Shown: positions 32,480 to 41,470 of the stretch, piece by piece
Position numbering within the stretch: the first letter of the stretch is position 1
Layout: each line of letters begins with the position of its first letter
Source of the DNA: Phaeacidiphilus oryzae TH49
GTDB taxonomy: Bacteria > Actinomycetota > Actinomycetes > Streptomycetales > Streptomycetaceae
Assembly (NCBI RefSeq): GCF_000744815.1
Contig: NZ_JQMQ01000005.1
Coordinates: forward strand, 4,100,055 to 4,164,054
Reading direction: 5' to 3'
DNA length: 64,000 nucleotides
Made by a program: the position numbers and the translations under genes
Notes under the pieces: model-generated
Seen by the model: the letters and a program-made list of their open reading frames with translations, nothing else
Told to the model about the DNA's origin: nothing
Database searches by the model: none

Positions 32480-33415
32480 CTATTTGACGGCGATCGGTGC
32501 TACCGGTGCGCCCGTGCCGCCGGTGAACGGTTCCGGTGGGGCGGTCAGGAGGAAGTCGTACTGGCCGTCCTCGGCGCAGTCCGCGGCCAGTTGCTCCAGG
32601 TTCCAGTTCTGGCCCTGCAGCATCCCCATCTCCACCAGGTCGAGGAGGTGCACCGGCAGGAAGAGGCCCTCCACCTCCGGCGGGAAGACCTCGAAGGTCA
32701 GCGTGTCGTTGGCGACCGCGGCCACGTCCCTGGCGTGGAACCACTCGGGGGCGTGGATCGAGAAGCCGGGGGAGGGGAAGCCGTAGGCCTCCCGGTCCCC
32801 GGCCAGGTAGTGCGCCATCTGGCCGGTGCGGACCAGCAGCGCGTCCCCTGGCCGGACCTCCACCCCGGCCAGCTCCTCCGCCGCGTCCAGCTCGCGCGGG
32901 CCGATCGCGGCGTCGCCCGGCAGCCGTTCCACGCCCTGTGCCCGGGCCACGTCCAGCAGCACCCCGCGGGTGACCAGTGGCGGGGTCTTCTCGATCCCGC
33001 AGCGGGTGGCGCCCTCGTGGGGGGTGATGGAGTCCGCGGAGTGGCCGTTGTAGAGCCGGCCGCCGTGGCTGACGTGGCCCAGGCCGTCCCAGTGGGTGGC
33101 GGCCTGGAGCCCGAGGGTGGCGGCGTCGTCGCTGGTGGCCACCGCGTCCTCGCCGAACATCGCCCAATTGATCGCGACCATGGTGTGCAGCGGGTTCACC
33201 CGGCCCGGGATGATCCCGGTCTGGATGCCCTGCTGCCGCAGCTCCACGGCGAGTTCGAAGCGCTTCCCGCTGCGTACGCAGGCGGCGGCGGCCCGTACCA
33301 CGTCCTCGGTGACCAGGTTGAGGGTGCCGATCTCGTCGTCGTCCCCCCAGCGCCCCCAGTTGCTGATCCGCTTCGCGATCTCCTGAAAGACCTGGAACTC
33401 CGTGGGCGCGGTCAC
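32480..33415 (-). CDS. Cyclase family protein (kynurenine-formamidase-like fold)
   Basis: A 311-residue metal-dependent hydrolase of the cyclase family. The metal motif is ATHWDGLGHVSHGG (His-X-Asp-X3-His), with FSIHAPEWFHARD further on. Members hydrolyse amides, lactones or cyclic 1,3-diketone-like bonds; kynurenine formamidase is one branch, but this protein is longer and belongs to a CoA-catabolic regulon. The GTG at 33415 has GGAGG 5 nt upstream. It shares a divergent promoter region and a 25-bp regulon palindrome with the SDR operon. Confidence 0.87.
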   Translation of the reverse strand: MTAPTEFQVFQEIAKRISNWGRWGDDDEIGTLNLVTEDVVRAAAACVRSGKRFELAVELRQQGIQTGIIPGRVNPLHTMVAINWAMFGEDAVATSDDAATLGLQAATHWDGLGHVSHGGRLYNGHSADSITPHEGATRCGIEKTPPLVTRGVLLDVARAQGVERLPGDAAIGPRELDAAEELAGVEVRPGDALLVRTGQMAHYLAGDREAYGFPSPGFSIHAPEWFHARDVAAVANDTLTFEVFPPEVEGLFLPVHLLDLVEMGMLQGQNWNLEQLAADCAEDGQYDFLLTAPPEPFTGGTGAPVAPIAVK

Positions 33416-33460
33416 AGCTGCCTCCGTCTGGTGATCGGGCGTGCGCACTCCTACACTCCT

Positions 33461-33485
33461 AGAATCTAACGACCCGTCAGATTCT
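33461..33485. promoter_or_regulatory. Regulon palindrome 2, between cyclase and SDR operon
   Basis: Core CTAACGACCCGTCAG at 33466-33480 inside a longer inverted repeat with arms AGAATCT-N-ACG / CGT-N-AGATTCT. One half is identical to the consensus (CCGTCAG), the other diverged (CTAACGA). Confidence 0.7.
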
Positions 33486-33501
33486 GGAAGGGGCAGGTGG
33501 C

Positions 33502-34410
33502 GTGGGCGACTTCCTGCAGGGCAAGGTGATCGCGGTGACCGGAGCCGGGCGCGGCATAGGCCGGGCGGTGGCGCTCGGCTGCGCGGCCCAGGGCGCACGG
33601 GTGGTGGTCAACGACTACGGCGTGGCCGCCGACGGCACCGAGCCGACCAGCGAGGTCGCGGACGCCGTCGTCAAGGAGATCGAGGCGGCGGGCGGCGAGG
33701 CCGCCGCGGTCGCCGACGACGTCTCCACGATGGCCGGCGGGGCCCGGGTGGTGGACACCGCGGTCGAGCGCTGGGGCCGGCTGGACGGCGTGGTCTGCGT
33801 GGCCGGCATCCTCCGCGAGCGGATGCTCTTCAACATGGGCGAGGAGGAGTGGGACCCGGTCATCGCCACCCACCTCAAGGGCACCTTCACCGTCTTCCGG
33901 GCGGCCGCCGCGCTGATGCGGAAGCAGAGGTCCGGCACCCTGATCGGCTTCACCAGCGGCAACCACCAGGGCAGCGTCAGCCAGGCCAACTACAGCTCGG
34001 CCAAGGGCGGCATCATCTCGCTGGTCCGCAGCGCCGCCCTCGGCCTCAACAAGTACGGCGTCACCGCCAACTGCGTGGCCCCGGTGGCCCGCACCCGGAT
34101 GTCCGCCGGCGTCCCGATGGAGCTCAAGGAGATCGGCGAGCCCGAGGACGTGGCGGCACTGGTCGTCTACCTCCTCTCCGAGCGGGCGAGGGAACTCACC
34201 GGCCAGGTCTACACCGTGGCCGGACCCAAGATCGCGGTGTGGGCGCAGCCGCGCGAGCTGCGCGCGATGTACTCCGAGGACGGCGGCTGGACCCCCGAGC
34301 GGATCGCCGACTTCCTGCCGGGCACGGTCGGCTCCGACCCGATGCCGATGCTCGCCCAGCTCCAGGAGATGGCCCGGGCGGCGGCGGCCGGCGACCGTCC
34401 CAACGCCTGA
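33502..34410 (+). CDS. SDR family oxidoreductase (3-hydroxyacyl-CoA dehydrogenase-like)
   Basis: A 302-residue SDR. Cofactor loop TGAGRGIGRAVA, then VNDYG and the active-site YSSAKGG (Tyr and Lys) preceded by FTSGNHQGSVSQANY. The ASN/AG motif is replaced by VCVAGIL, as in peroxisomal-type or FabG-like enzymes that oxidise beta-hydroxyacyl-CoAs. The C-terminal extension (YTVAGPKIAVWAQPRELRAMY) is longer than in simple FabG. GTG start with AAGGGG upstream. First gene of a four-gene operon SDR-ACAD-ALDH-ADH with 15-22 bp gaps. Confidence 0.9.
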   Translation: MGDFLQGKVIAVTGAGRGIGRAVALGCAAQGARVVVNDYGVAADGTEPTSEVADAVVKEIEAAGGEAAAVADDVSTMAGGARVVDTAVERWGRLDGVVCVAGILRERMLFNMGEEEWDPVIATHLKGTFTVFRAAAALMRKQRSGTLIGFTSGNHQGSVSQANYSSAKGGIISLVRSAALGLNKYGVTANCVAPVARTRMSAGVPMELKEIGEPEDVAALVVYLLSERARELTGQVYTVAGPKIAVWAQPRELRAMYSEDGGWTPERIADFLPGTVGSDPMPMLAQLQEMARAAAAGDRPNA

Positions 34411-34426
34411 GGGGCGGGCCCGCGAC

Positions 34427-35632
34427 ATGGTGGACTTCTCCTTCGGCCCGGAGATCGCGGAGTTCCGCGCCGAGGCCCGGCAGTGGCTGGCGGAACGACT
34501 CGGCCCCGGTGGCGCCTTCGCCGCACTCCTGAGCCCGGAACCGGACCCGGCACTGCGCCGGGAATGGGAGCGGGAGCTCGGCCGGGGCCGCTGGATCGGC
34601 CTCGGCTGGCCGCAGGTCCGCCCGGACCTGGCCGCCGAGCTGGAGTCGTACGGCGTCCGCAGCCACGCCGGCCTGGCCCATCAGGTGGTCTGGGCGGAGG
34701 AGTACGCGCGGGCCGGCGCCCCGTCCTCGCTTCTGCTGCTGGGCGAGCACCTCCTCGGGCCGACCCTGGTGGCCTGCGGGAGCCCGGCGCAGCGGGCCCG
34801 CTTCCTGCCGCCGATCGCCCGCGGCGAGGAGGTCTGGTGCCAGGGCTACAGCGAGCCCGGCGCCGGCTCCGACCTGGCCTCCGTCCGCGCCCGGGCCGAG
34901 CGGGCCCCGGACGGGGACGGCTGGCTGGTGACCGGCCAGAAGATCTGGACCTCGCTGGCCCAGTACGCCGGCTGGTGCTTCGCCCTCTGCCGCACCGAGC
35001 CCGGCAGCGAGCGGCACCGCGGCCTCAGCCTCCTGCTCCTGCCGATGGACCAGCCCGGCCGGATCGAGGTCCGCCCGATCCGCCAGCTCACCGGCGACGG
35101 CGAGTTCAACGAGGTCTTCTTCGACGGTGCGCGGGCGGTCGAGGTGGTCGGCGAGGAGGGCGCCGGCTGGAAGGTCGCGATGACCCTGCTCTCCTTCGAG
35201 CGCGGGGCCGGAATGCTCGCCCGGCAGATCGGGTACGAGCGGGAACTCGACAGGATCGTCCAGGAGGCCCGGCAGAACGGTGCGGCGAAGGACCCCGTAC
35301 TCCGCGAGCGGATCGTCCGGCAGTGGGCTGACCTCCGCGTGCTCCGCTGCAACGCGCTGGCCACCCTGGGCGGTTCGGATCCCGCGGCGGCGGCCGGGGC
35401 CGCCTCGGCGGCCAAGCTGCTGTGGGCCGGCTGGCACCAGCGGCTGGGCGAGCTCGCCCTCGCCGTCCGCGGCCCGTCCGGGGCGCTGCGGCCCGCCGCG
35501 CCCGGCGCGGCCCACCTCGACGAGGCCCAGTACCTCGCGCTCTTCTCCCGCGCCGACACCATCTACGGCGGCTCGGACCAGATCCAGCGGGACGTGCTGG
35601 CCACCCGCGTCCTCGGCCTGCCCAGGGCCTGA
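34427..35632 (+). CDS. Acyl-CoA dehydrogenase
   Basis: A 401-residue flavoprotein with all three ACAD domains: EVWCQGYSEPGAGSDLASVRARAE and GQKIWTSLAQYAGWCFAL in the middle domain and IYGGSDQIQRDVLATRVLGLP at the end. The classical Glu of YEG is Gly here (YGG), as in several FadE enzymes that use a Glu in another helix. Its spacing to the SDR (16 bp) and aldehyde dehydrogenase (15 bp) genes makes co-transcription nearly certain. Confidence 0.9.
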   Translation: MVDFSFGPEIAEFRAEARQWLAERLGPGGAFAALLSPEPDPALRREWERELGRGRWIGLGWPQVRPDLAAELESYGVRSHAGLAHQVVWAEEYARAGAPSSLLLLGEHLLGPTLVACGSPAQRARFLPPIARGEEVWCQGYSEPGAGSDLASVRARAERAPDGDGWLVTGQKIWTSLAQYAGWCFALCRTEPGSERHRGLSLLLLPMDQPGRIEVRPIRQLTGDGEFNEVFFDGARAVEVVGEEGAGWKVAMTLLSFERGAGMLARQIGYERELDRIVQEARQNGAAKDPVLRERIVRQWADLRVLRCNALATLGGSDPAAAAGAASAAKLLWAGWHQRLGELALAVRGPSGALRPAAPGAAHLDEAQYLALFSRADTIYGGSDQIQRDVLATRVLGLPRA

Positions 35633-35647
35633 AGGGAATCACCACTG

Positions 35648-37126
35648 ATGACAGCTCAGCAGCCGGCCACCGGACCGGGACCGCGCAGCAACTTCATCGA
35701 CGGCGAGTGGCGCCCCGCCCCCGCCGGCTACCCCGTCGTGAACCCGGCCACCGAGGAGGCCATCGCCCTGGCCCCCGAGTCCGGGGCGCAGGACGTCGCC
35801 GAGGCGATCGCCGCCGCCCGCGCCGCCCAGCCCGGCTGGGCCGCGACCAGGCCGGCCGACCGCGCCGAACTCCTGGACCGGATAGCCGATCTGGTGGTCA
35901 AGCACGCCGACGAGTTCGTCCCGGAGCTGCAGGCCGAGACCGGCGCCACCATCCGGGTCGCCTCCACCATGCAGCTGCCGGTGGTCGCCGACCGCTTCCG
36001 CCGGTACGCGCGGGGCGCCCTGGAACCGCACGAGCTGCCGCTCGCCCCGCAGCCGGTGACCGCCACCCCGCTGGCCGCCGGCGGGCTCACCAACGCGGTC
36101 GCCGCCCGCCGCCCGGTCGGCGTGGTCGGCTGCATCACCTCCTACAACTTCCCGATCGTCAACCTGGCCGGGAAGCTCGCCCCGGCGCTGGCGATGGGCA
36201 ACACGGTGGTCGCCAAGCCGGCCCCGCAGGACCCGCTGGCCTGCCTCCGGCTTGGCGAGATCTTCCGCGAGGCGGGGGCGCCGCCGGGGATCTTCAACGT
36301 GGTCACCGGCTCGGGGCCGGAGACCGGGGAGGCGCTGGTCGCCTCGCCCGACGTCGACATGGTCAGCTTCACCGGCTCCACGGCGGTCGGCCAGGCCATC
36401 GCCTCCGCGGCCGGCGGCACCATGAAGCGGCTGCTGATGGAGCTCGGCGGCAAGGGCGCGGCCATCGTGCTGGACGACGCCGACCTGGCGAAGGCGATCC
36501 CGGCGATCGGCTCCACCTGGGCCTTCCACTCCGGCCAGATCTGCACCGCGCCGACCCGGGTGCTGGTGCACCGCTCCCGCTACGAGGAACTGGTCGCCGG
36601 GCTGGCGAAGTTCGCCGACCGGCTGCCGCTCGGCGACCCCCTCGACCCGTCCACGGTGATCGGCCCGGTGATCTCCGAGACCCACCGGGCCCGGGTCCGC
36701 GGGTACGTGGACGAGGCGCTGGCGGCCGGCGCGGTCGACCACGCCCGGCCCCGCGAACTGCCCTCCCGAGGCTGGTTCGTGGCCCCGTCACTGCTCACCG
36801 GGGTCACCCCGGAGTCGCGGATCGTCCGCGAGGAGGTCTTCGGCCCGGTCGTGGTCGTCCTCCCCTTCGACGGCGGCGACGACGAGGCGGTGGCCCTCGC
36901 CAACCAGAGCGACTTCGGCCTCTACGACTACGTCTTCTCCGCCGACGCGGGCCGGGCGTACGCGCTGGCCGGGCGGCTGCGCACGGGAAACGTCGGGATC
37001 AACACGGTGGGCCGGCACCCGGAGACGCCGTTCGGCGGCTTCAAGCAGAGCGGCATCGGCCGCGACGGCGGCTCCTACGGGCTGCACGCGTACAGCGAAC
37101 TCCAGTCGGTGGTCTGGCCGTCCTGA
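35648..37126 (+). CDS. Aldehyde dehydrogenase
   Basis: A 492-residue NAD(P)-dependent ALDH. Visible are CITSYNFPIVNLAGKLAPAL, the cofactor segment VSFTGSTAVGQ, Glu265 in MELGGKGA and the nucleophile Cys299 in SGQICTAPTRV. It oxidises an aldehyde to an acid. With the alcohol dehydrogenase downstream (22 bp) it suggests a primary alcohol to acid oxidation feeding the CoA ligases. GAAGGGAA precedes the ATG. Confidence 0.93.
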   Translation: MTAQQPATGPGPRSNFIDGEWRPAPAGYPVVNPATEEAIALAPESGAQDVAEAIAAARAAQPGWAATRPADRAELLDRIADLVVKHADEFVPELQAETGATIRVASTMQLPVVADRFRRYARGALEPHELPLAPQPVTATPLAAGGLTNAVAARRPVGVVGCITSYNFPIVNLAGKLAPALAMGNTVVAKPAPQDPLACLRLGEIFREAGAPPGIFNVVTGSGPETGEALVASPDVDMVSFTGSTAVGQAIASAAGGTMKRLLMELGGKGAAIVLDDADLAKAIPAIGSTWAFHSGQICTAPTRVLVHRSRYEELVAGLAKFADRLPLGDPLDPSTVIGPVISETHRARVRGYVDEALAAGAVDHARPRELPSRGWFVAPSLLTGVTPESRIVREEVFGPVVVVLPFDGGDDEAVALANQSDFGLYDYVFSADAGRAYALAGRLRTGNVGINTVGRHPETPFGGFKQSGIGRDGGSYGLHAYSELQSVVWPS

Positions 37127-37148
37127 CCGGAAGTAGGGAGTGGTACCC

Positions 37149-38201
37149 ATGCGAGGAGTGCTGTTCGACGGCAAGGCCGCCGCGGTGGTGGACGACCTCT
37201 CGGTGCGCGACCCCGGGCCGGGGGAGGTGCTGGTCCGGGTCGCCGCGGCCGGGCTCTGCCACAGCGACCTGTCGGTGATCGACGGGACCATCCCGTTCCC
37301 GGTGCCGGTGGTGCTGGGGCACGAGGGCGCGGGGGTGGTGGAGAAGACCGGCGCCGGGGTGGCCCATGTGGTGCCGGGCGACCACGTCGCCCTCTCCACC
37401 CTGGCCAGTTGCGGCACCTGCGACTGGTGCGGCAAGGGCATGCCGACCATGTGCCGGCAGGCCATCGGCCGCCCAGGCAAGCCGTTCCTGCGGGCCGGCG
37501 GCGAGCCGGTGTACAACTTCGCGTCGGCGTCCGTCTTCGCCGAACTGACCGTGGTCAAGGCGGTCCAGGCGGTGCGGATCGACAAGGACGTCCCGCTCGC
37601 CTCCGCCGCCCTGATCGGCTGCGGGGTGCTGACCGGCGTCGGGGCGGTGCTGAACCGCGCCCGGGTGGCGATCGGGGAGACGGTGGCGGTGATCGGCTGC
37701 GGCGGGATCGGCCTCAACGTCATCCAGGGGGCGGTGCTCGCCGGCGCCGGGCGGATCGTCGCCGTCGACGTGGCGGCCGAGAAGGAGGCGCTGGCCCGGC
37801 GGTTCGGCGCCACCGACTTCGTCTCCTCCACCGCCGCCGTCCGCGAACTCCTCCCCCTCGGGGTGGACCACGCCTTCGAGTGCGTCGGCCGGACCTCCCT
37901 CATCCGGGAGGCCGTCGACCTGCTGGACCGGCACGGCCAGGCGGTCCTCCTCGGCGTCCCGGCGGCGGACGCCGAGGCGTCCTTCCGGGTCTCCGACCTC
38001 TACCTGGACAAGTCGATCCTCGGCTGCCGCTACGGCTCCTCCCGCCCCCAGTACGACGTGGCGAGGTACGCGGGGCTGTACCGGCAGGGGCGGCTCAAGC
38101 TGGACGAACTCATCACCGAGACCCACCCGCTGGCCGACTTCGACAAGGCCGTCCAGGCCACCGGGTCCGGCCGGCTGGCCCGGGCCGTCCTCACCTTCTG
38201 A
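37149..38201 (+). CDS. Zinc-dependent alcohol dehydrogenase (MDR)
   Basis: A 350-residue class-III-like alcohol dehydrogenase. Catalytic zinc ligands are in GLCHSDLS and GHEGAG; the structural zinc loop is CGTCDWCGKGMPTMC; the NAD site is GCGGIGLNVIQGA. It probably interconverts an alcohol and the aldehyde used by the preceding enzyme. The ATG at 37149 is preferred to the GTG at 37140 (GTAGGGAG upstream). Its end overlaps the convergent GlxA-type gene by 11 bp. Confidence 0.92.
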   Translation: MRGVLFDGKAAAVVDDLSVRDPGPGEVLVRVAAAGLCHSDLSVIDGTIPFPVPVVLGHEGAGVVEKTGAGVAHVVPGDHVALSTLASCGTCDWCGKGMPTMCRQAIGRPGKPFLRAGGEPVYNFASASVFAELTVVKAVQAVRIDKDVPLASAALIGCGVLTGVGAVLNRARVAIGETVAVIGCGGIGLNVIQGAVLAGAGRIVAVDVAAEKEALARRFGATDFVSSTAAVRELLPLGVDHAFECVGRTSLIREAVDLLDRHGQAVLLGVPAADAEASFRVSDLYLDKSILGCRYGSSRPQYDVARYAGLYRQGRLKLDELITETHPLADFDKAVQATGSGRLARAVLTF

Positions 38202-39174
38202 GCTGGAAGGTACGGCGGTAGGCGCTCGGCGAGACTCCGACCTGGGCCTCGAAATGGTTCCGCAGCGAGGTCGCGGTCCCGAAACCGGTCTCGCGGGCGA
38301 TCCGCTCGATGGTCGACTCCCCGGCCTCCAGCAGTTCGCGGGCCAGCTCCACCCGCTCGCGGACCAGCCACTGGCCGGGGCTGAGCCCGGTCTCGGCGCG
38401 GAAGCGGCGGGTGAAGGTCCGCACGCTCATCCCGCAGCGGGCGGCCAACTCGCTCAGTTCCAGCGGGTTGCGGAGCCGCTCCCGGGCCCAGGCGCGGGCC
38501 GGGGCGGTGCCCTCCGCGGCCTGGCCGGCCGGCGGCACGGGACGCTCCACGTACTGCGACTGCCCGCCGGCCCGCCACGGCGGCACCAGGCACTGGCGGG
38601 CCACCCGGTTGGCGGCCGCGCTGCCGTGGTCCCGGCGGAGGATGTGGAGGCAGAGGTCCACCCCGGCGGCCACCCCGCCGGAGGTGAGGACGTCGCCGTC
38701 GTCGACGAAGAGCACCTCGGGGTCGAGGAGGACCTTGGGGAAGAGCCGGCGGAAGGTGTCGCCGTAGCGCCAGTGGGTGGTCGCCGGGCGCCCGTCCAGC
38801 AGGCCGGCGGCGGCCAGGACGAACGAGCCGGTGCAGATCGACACCAGGCGGGCGCCGGGCCGGATGTGCGCCAGCGCCGCCCCCAACTCCGCGCTCAGCT
38901 CACCGCGTTCGAAGAGCTCGGGCGGCTCGTAGGCGGCGGGGACGACCACGGTGTCCGCGGTGGCCAGGGCGTCCGGCCCCTCGTCCGCGACGATGCGGAA
39001 GTCCGAGGTCGTCCTGATCGGCCGGCCGGGGGCGAGGGAGGCGGTGACGACCTCGTAGAGCGGCGGGTCGCCGGGGGAGGAGGTGATGTGCTGCGACTCG
39101 AAGATGCGGTTCGGAATCCCGAGCTCGAACGGTATGACGCCGTCCAGCGCGAGGACGACCACGCGGTGCGGCAT
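38191..39174 (-). CDS. GlxA-family transcriptional regulator (DJ-1/PfpI plus AraC HTH)
   Basis: A 327-residue regulator. The N-terminal DJ-1/PfpI-like domain (to about 190) has the nucleophile elbow SICTGSFVLAAAGLLDGR; the C-terminal AraC double HTH starts at LRNPLELSELAARCGMSVRTFTRRF and ends FGTATSLRNHFEAQVGVSPSAYRR. GAAGGAGGGAG precedes the ATG. It is divergent to an MFS transporter and so may control that gene. It has no regulon palindrome. Confidence 0.92.
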   Translation of the reverse strand: MPHRVVVLALDGVIPFELGIPNRIFESQHITSSPGDPPLYEVVTASLAPGRPIRTTSDFRIVADEGPDALATADTVVVPAAYEPPELFERGELSAELGAALAHIRPGARLVSICTGSFVLAAAGLLDGRPATTHWRYGDTFRRLFPKVLLDPEVLFVDDGDVLTSGGVAAGVDLCLHILRRDHGSAAANRVARQCLVPPWRAGGQSQYVERPVPPAGQAAEGTAPARAWARERLRNPLELSELAARCGMSVRTFTRRFRAETGLSPGQWLVRERVELARELLEAGESTIERIARETGFGTATSLRNHFEAQVGVSPSAYRRTFQLRR

Positions 39175-39349
39175 GGGGGCTCCCTCCTTCTGCGGTTCCG
39201 GCCCCCGCGCCCCTGGATTCGCCCTGCGGGCTCACCGGCGCCCGGGGCGGGCGGCCCGGGAGGAAATCCGACCCCCGTGGCCCGATCCTTGCGGAACACG
39301 TCCTCCGGGCCACTGTCCCACGCCGCACCCTAACCCCAGACTCGTGGGC

Positions 39350-40672
39350 GTGACCACCACCCCGTCGACGCAGCCCCAGCGCAGCGCAGCAGCGGCGCCG
39401 CCGCCCGCTCCCCGCTTCCACTACGCCTGGATCATCGCCGCCGTCTCCCTCCTCACCCTCGTCGGCGCCGCGGGCTTCCGTTCCACCCCCGGCCTGCTGA
39501 TGGACCCGTTGCACATGGAGTTCGGCTGGTCGCACGGCACGATCTCGTCGGCCGCCTCCGTCAACCTCGCCCTCTACGGCCTGACCTCGCCGTTCGCCGC
39601 CGCGCTGATGGAGCGGTTCGGCATCCGCCCGGTCCTCGCCGGCGCGCTCACCCTGATCGCCGTCGGCAGCGGACTCACCGTCTTCATGACCGCGAGCTGG
39701 CAGCTGATCCTCTGCTGGGGTGTGCTCGTCGGCCTCGGCACCGGTTCGATGGCGATGGCCTTCGTGGCCACCGTCACCGACCGCTGGTTCGCCGCCCGCC
39801 GAGGCGTGGTCACCGGTGTGCTGACCGCCGCCGGCTCGGCCGGGAACCTGGTCTTCCTGCCCGTCCTCAGCTGGCTGATCACCACCTACGGCTGGCGGGC
39901 CGCCTCGCTCACCGTCGGCGCCTGCTCCCTCGCCGTCGTGCCCCTCGTCCTGCTGCTGCTCCGCGAGCACCCGGCGGACCTCGGTCTCGCCCCCTACGGC
40001 GCGACGGTCCCGGTGCCCCGCCCGGAGCGCACCACCGGCGCGGGTCTCCGCGCCCTCAGGGTGCTCGCCTCGGCCGCCCGCACCCGCCCGTTCTGGCTGC
40101 TGGCCGGGACCTTCGCGATCTGCGGGGCGACCACCAACGGCCTGGTCGGCACCCACTTCGTGCCGGCCGCCGGCGACCACGGCATGGCCGAGACGACCGC
40201 CTCCGGCCTCCTCGCCCTCAGCGGGCTCTTCGACGTGGTCGGCACGATCGCCTCCGGCTGGCTGACCGACCGCTTCAACCCCCGCCGGCTCCTCGGCACC
40301 TACTACTTCCTGCGGGGCTGCTCGCTGGCCGTGCTCCCGCTGCTCTTCGCCCGCACCGTGCACCCCAGCATGCTGGTCTTCGTCATCTTCTACGGCCTCG
40401 ACTGGGTGGCCACCGTCCCGCCGACGATCGCCATCGCCCGCCGCGAGTACGGTGCCGACGCGCCGATCGTCTTCGGCTGGGTGGCGGCCGCCCACCAGGT
40501 GGGGGCGGCGGTGGTGGCGGTGGCGGCCGGCTTCCTCCGCGACGCCCTGGGCGACTACGACCCGGTCTGGTACGCCGCGGGCGCGCTGTGCGTGGCCGCC
40601 GCGGCGGGGGCGCTGGCGCTGCGCGAGCGCGGCCCCGCCACGCCCCGAACGCTGCGCCGCAGGCGCGCGTAA
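39350..40672 (+). CDS. MFS transporter (oxalate/formate-antiporter-like)
   Basis: A 440-residue carrier with 12 predicted helices. Features: FHYAWIIAAVSLLTLVGAAGF in helix 1, the loop 2-3 region with ERFGIRP, and a central loop with PRPERTTGAGLRALRV. Similar sequences are annotated as monocarboxylate or nitrate/oxalate-type MFS; the substrate is not known. GTG at 39350 (or 39344) was chosen; no clear ribosome-binding site, so the mRNA may be leaderless. Paired divergently with a GlxA-type regulator. Confidence 0.85.
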   Translation: MTTTPSTQPQRSAAAAPPPAPRFHYAWIIAAVSLLTLVGAAGFRSTPGLLMDPLHMEFGWSHGTISSAASVNLALYGLTSPFAAALMERFGIRPVLAGALTLIAVGSGLTVFMTASWQLILCWGVLVGLGTGSMAMAFVATVTDRWFAARRGVVTGVLTAAGSAGNLVFLPVLSWLITTYGWRAASLTVGACSLAVVPLVLLLLREHPADLGLAPYGATVPVPRPERTTGAGLRALRVLASAARTRPFWLLAGTFAICGATTNGLVGTHFVPAAGDHGMAETTASGLLALSGLFDVVGTIASGWLTDRFNPRRLLGTYYFLRGCSLAVLPLLFARTVHPSMLVFVIFYGLDWVATVPPTIAIARREYGADAPIVFGWVAAAHQVGAAVVAVAAGFLRDALGDYDPVWYAAGALCVAAAAGALALRERGPATPRTLRRRRA

Positions 40673-40820
40673 GGGGCGCGGGGAACTGCGCGGCCCGCCG
40701 CTTACGGTCCGCACTCGGCAACGGAGTCCGGGTTGCAACCCGGTGGCCGATGCCGAGTGCGGACCGTAGTCGCCTGGGCGCGCAGTTCCCCGCGCCCCTT
40801 ACGCGCGCCTGCGGCGCAGC
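40651..40820. repeat. Nested 170-bp inverted repeat between convergent genes
   Basis: Outer arms of 42 bp (40651-40692 and 40779-40820) are perfect inverted repeats and contain AGGGGCGCGGGGAACTGCGCG. Inside lie an 18-bp perfect pair (40703-40720 / 40751-40768) and a 16-bp palindrome CCGGGTTGCAACCCGG (40728-40743). The left arm includes the last codons and stop of the MFS gene. Related copies occur at 44996-45475. Confidence 0.9.
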
Positions 40821-40833
40821 GCCGGGGCGGCGA

Positions 40834-41451
40834 TCAGCCCAGCTCGAAGCGTCCGCGGTAGAAGACCAGCGGCCCTGACGCGTCCGCGTCCTGGCGCGCC
40901 AAGAGGTCTCGGACCCGTCCGAGGACGATCAGATGATCGCCCCCCACATGCACGGCCTGGATCGTGCAGTCCACCCACGCCAGCGCCCCCGCCAGCCGCG
41001 GCGACCCGGTCGCCTGCGTCGGCTCCCACTCCACGCCCGCGAACTTGTCCGCCCCCGTGCTGCTGCTCACCGCGAACGACCGGCACAGCTCCTGCTGGTC
41101 CGCCGCCAGGATGTTCGCGCAGAACGCCCCCGACCGCGCGATCCGCGGCCAGGAGGAGGAGGTGCGCGCCACGCTGAAGGACACCAGCGGCGGATCGAGG
41201 GACAGCGAGCCGAAGCTCTGGCAGGCGAAGCCGACCGGCTCTCCGTCCCGCGTCCGCGCGGCGATCACCGTGACGCCGGTCGCGAAGTGCCCCAGCACCG
41301 AACGGAGTTCATCGGCCCCGGGGCCGCCCGCGTCCGGGCTCGGCGGCGGCGCGCTCGCCGCCACCACCGGCCCCGGCGAGGGCTCGGCGCCGGCCCCCCG
41401 CGGCACCCCCAGGTGACGCACCGCGGCGATCGCCATGGCCTGATGCCCCAT
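40834..41451 (-). CDS. Flavin reductase family protein
   Basis: A 205-residue FMN-binding split-barrel protein. Motifs: LRSVLGHFATGVTVIAART, VGFACQSFGSLSLDPPLVSFSVA and ILAADQQELCRSFA, typical of the HpaC/HsaB-type NAD(P)H:flavin oxidoreductases that feed reduced flavin to a monooxygenase. No monooxygenase is encoded next to it or in the window. The first 45 residues are a Pro/Ala-rich extension. Its start is 19 bp after the NDP-forming ligase stop, so the two form an operon under the palindrome at 43765. Confidence 0.9.
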   Translation of the reverse strand: MGHQAMAIAAVRHLGVPRGAGAEPSPGPVVAASAPPPSPDAGGPGADELRSVLGHFATGVTVIAARTRDGEPVGFACQSFGSLSLDPPLVSFSVARTSSSWPRIARSGAFCANILAADQQELCRSFAVSSSTGADKFAGVEWEPTQATGSPRLAGALAWVDCTIQAVHVGGDHLIVLGRVRDLLARQDADASGPLVFYRGRFELG

Positions 41452-41470
41452 CAGCCTTCCCTCCTCGCAC

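Noticed and set aside
32250..33167. Minus-strand frame running through the minisatellite
   Set aside because: It is another frame of the cyclase gene extended by the repeat; it contains no domain.
12839..33415. A kynurenine pathway made of kynA and the cyclase at 32.5 kb
   Set aside because: The cyclase is 19 kb away, divergent from an SDR-ACAD operon and under the CoA-catabolic palindrome; kynureninase is absent. The pairing is not supported.
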